Shown one piece after another: positions 40,554-40,586 of a DNA stretch of 40,586 nucleotides. Every line of letters begins with the position of its first letter. Positions within the stretch are counted from its first letter, which is position 1. Where the stretch lies: the NCBI GenBank assembly GCA_964396165.1, contig CAYNEF010000032.1, forward strand, positions 1 through 40,586. Reading direction: 5' to 3'. Made by a program: the position numbers and the translations under genes. Origin of the DNA: CALCZU01 sp964396165. GTDB taxonomy: Bacteria; Bdellovibrionota; FAC87; UBA2466. The notes beneath the pieces were generated by a model that saw nothing but the letters and a program-made list of their open reading frames with translations, ran no database searches and was not told where the DNA came from.

Positions 40554-40586
40554 AAAAACACCTCATTTATCGTCGATAAATGTAGG

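Noticed and set aside
1..40586. CRISPR array, rRNA genes, prophage or transposase genes
   Set aside because: No regularly spaced direct repeats, rRNA stretches, integrase, capsid or transposase frames were found on either strand; the repeats present are palindromic and dispersed.

Overview
The window comes from a Gram-negative bacterium of moderate GC content (roughly 40-45% by eye) with a compact gene layout. Convergent neighbours often overlap by a few bases and co-directional genes are joined by 1-17 base overlaps. A pilB-pilT-pilC-pilS type IV pilus cluster, lipoprotein signal peptidase, DedA protein, exported proteins with clear signal peptides, a linear-amide hydrolase and two HNH-nuclease genes of the DUF222/HNH kind fit a Bdellovibrionota or other former-deltaproteobacterial lineage. 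That placement is inference from gene style; no marker gene settles it. The first ~70 bases are strikingly GC-rich compared with everything after and may be a contig-end artefact.

Layout. 0.3-4.4 kb: an exported Asn-rich protein with one CxxCH motif and a pentapeptide-repeat tail, a membrane-protein/zinc-ribbon pair on the minus strand, and a class IV aminotransferase. 4.4-7.3 kb: a minus-strand acyl-CoA dehydrogenase-etfB-etfA operon. 7.4-9.0 kb: gpmI. 9.0-10.75 kb: a repeat-rich island holding the first HNH nuclease gene, several inverted repeats, a REP/BIME-like element and one arm of a palindromic miniature element. 11.4-17.3 kb: pilB, pilT, pilC and pilS, tightly coupled, with no pilR after them. 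17.5-20.5 kb: an exported patatin-like protein whose catalytic residues look substituted, an SRPBCC protein, an RsgA GTPase lacking its zinc domain, and tRNA-His(GTG). 20.6-28.2 kb: an exported Ntn hydrolase, a membrane-anchored metallophosphoesterase, full-length metH coupled to a MetE-like protein, and ribD. 28.3-31.6 kb: a eukaryotic-type UDPGP-family protein with a degenerate nucleotide loop, an alpha/beta hydrolase, and lspA preceded by a 39-codon candidate lipoprotein gene. 31.7-36.5 kb: a PAS histidine kinase, single-domain response regulator, and receiver-PAS-kinase, then a DedA protein and an anchored helical-repeat protein. 36.5-39.1 kb: two small exported proteins, an EamA exporter and a heme-oxygenase-like (possible diiron) protein. 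39.1-40.6 kb: a second repeat-rich island with a complete ~267 bp palindromic miniature element beside the second HNH nuclease gene.

The least explained features are these. The two HNH genes each lie in a repeat island sharing the same element sequence, and a 22-base palindrome is shared between an intergenic spacer and the C-terminal codons of the second HNH gene. Several family members have altered key residues: patatin Ser to Cys and Asp to Ala, RsgA without zinc domain, UDPGP without a canonical glycine loop, and a heme-oxygenase-like protein with one likely metal ligand missing. None could be tested here by search or structure; the needed checks are stated with each finding.
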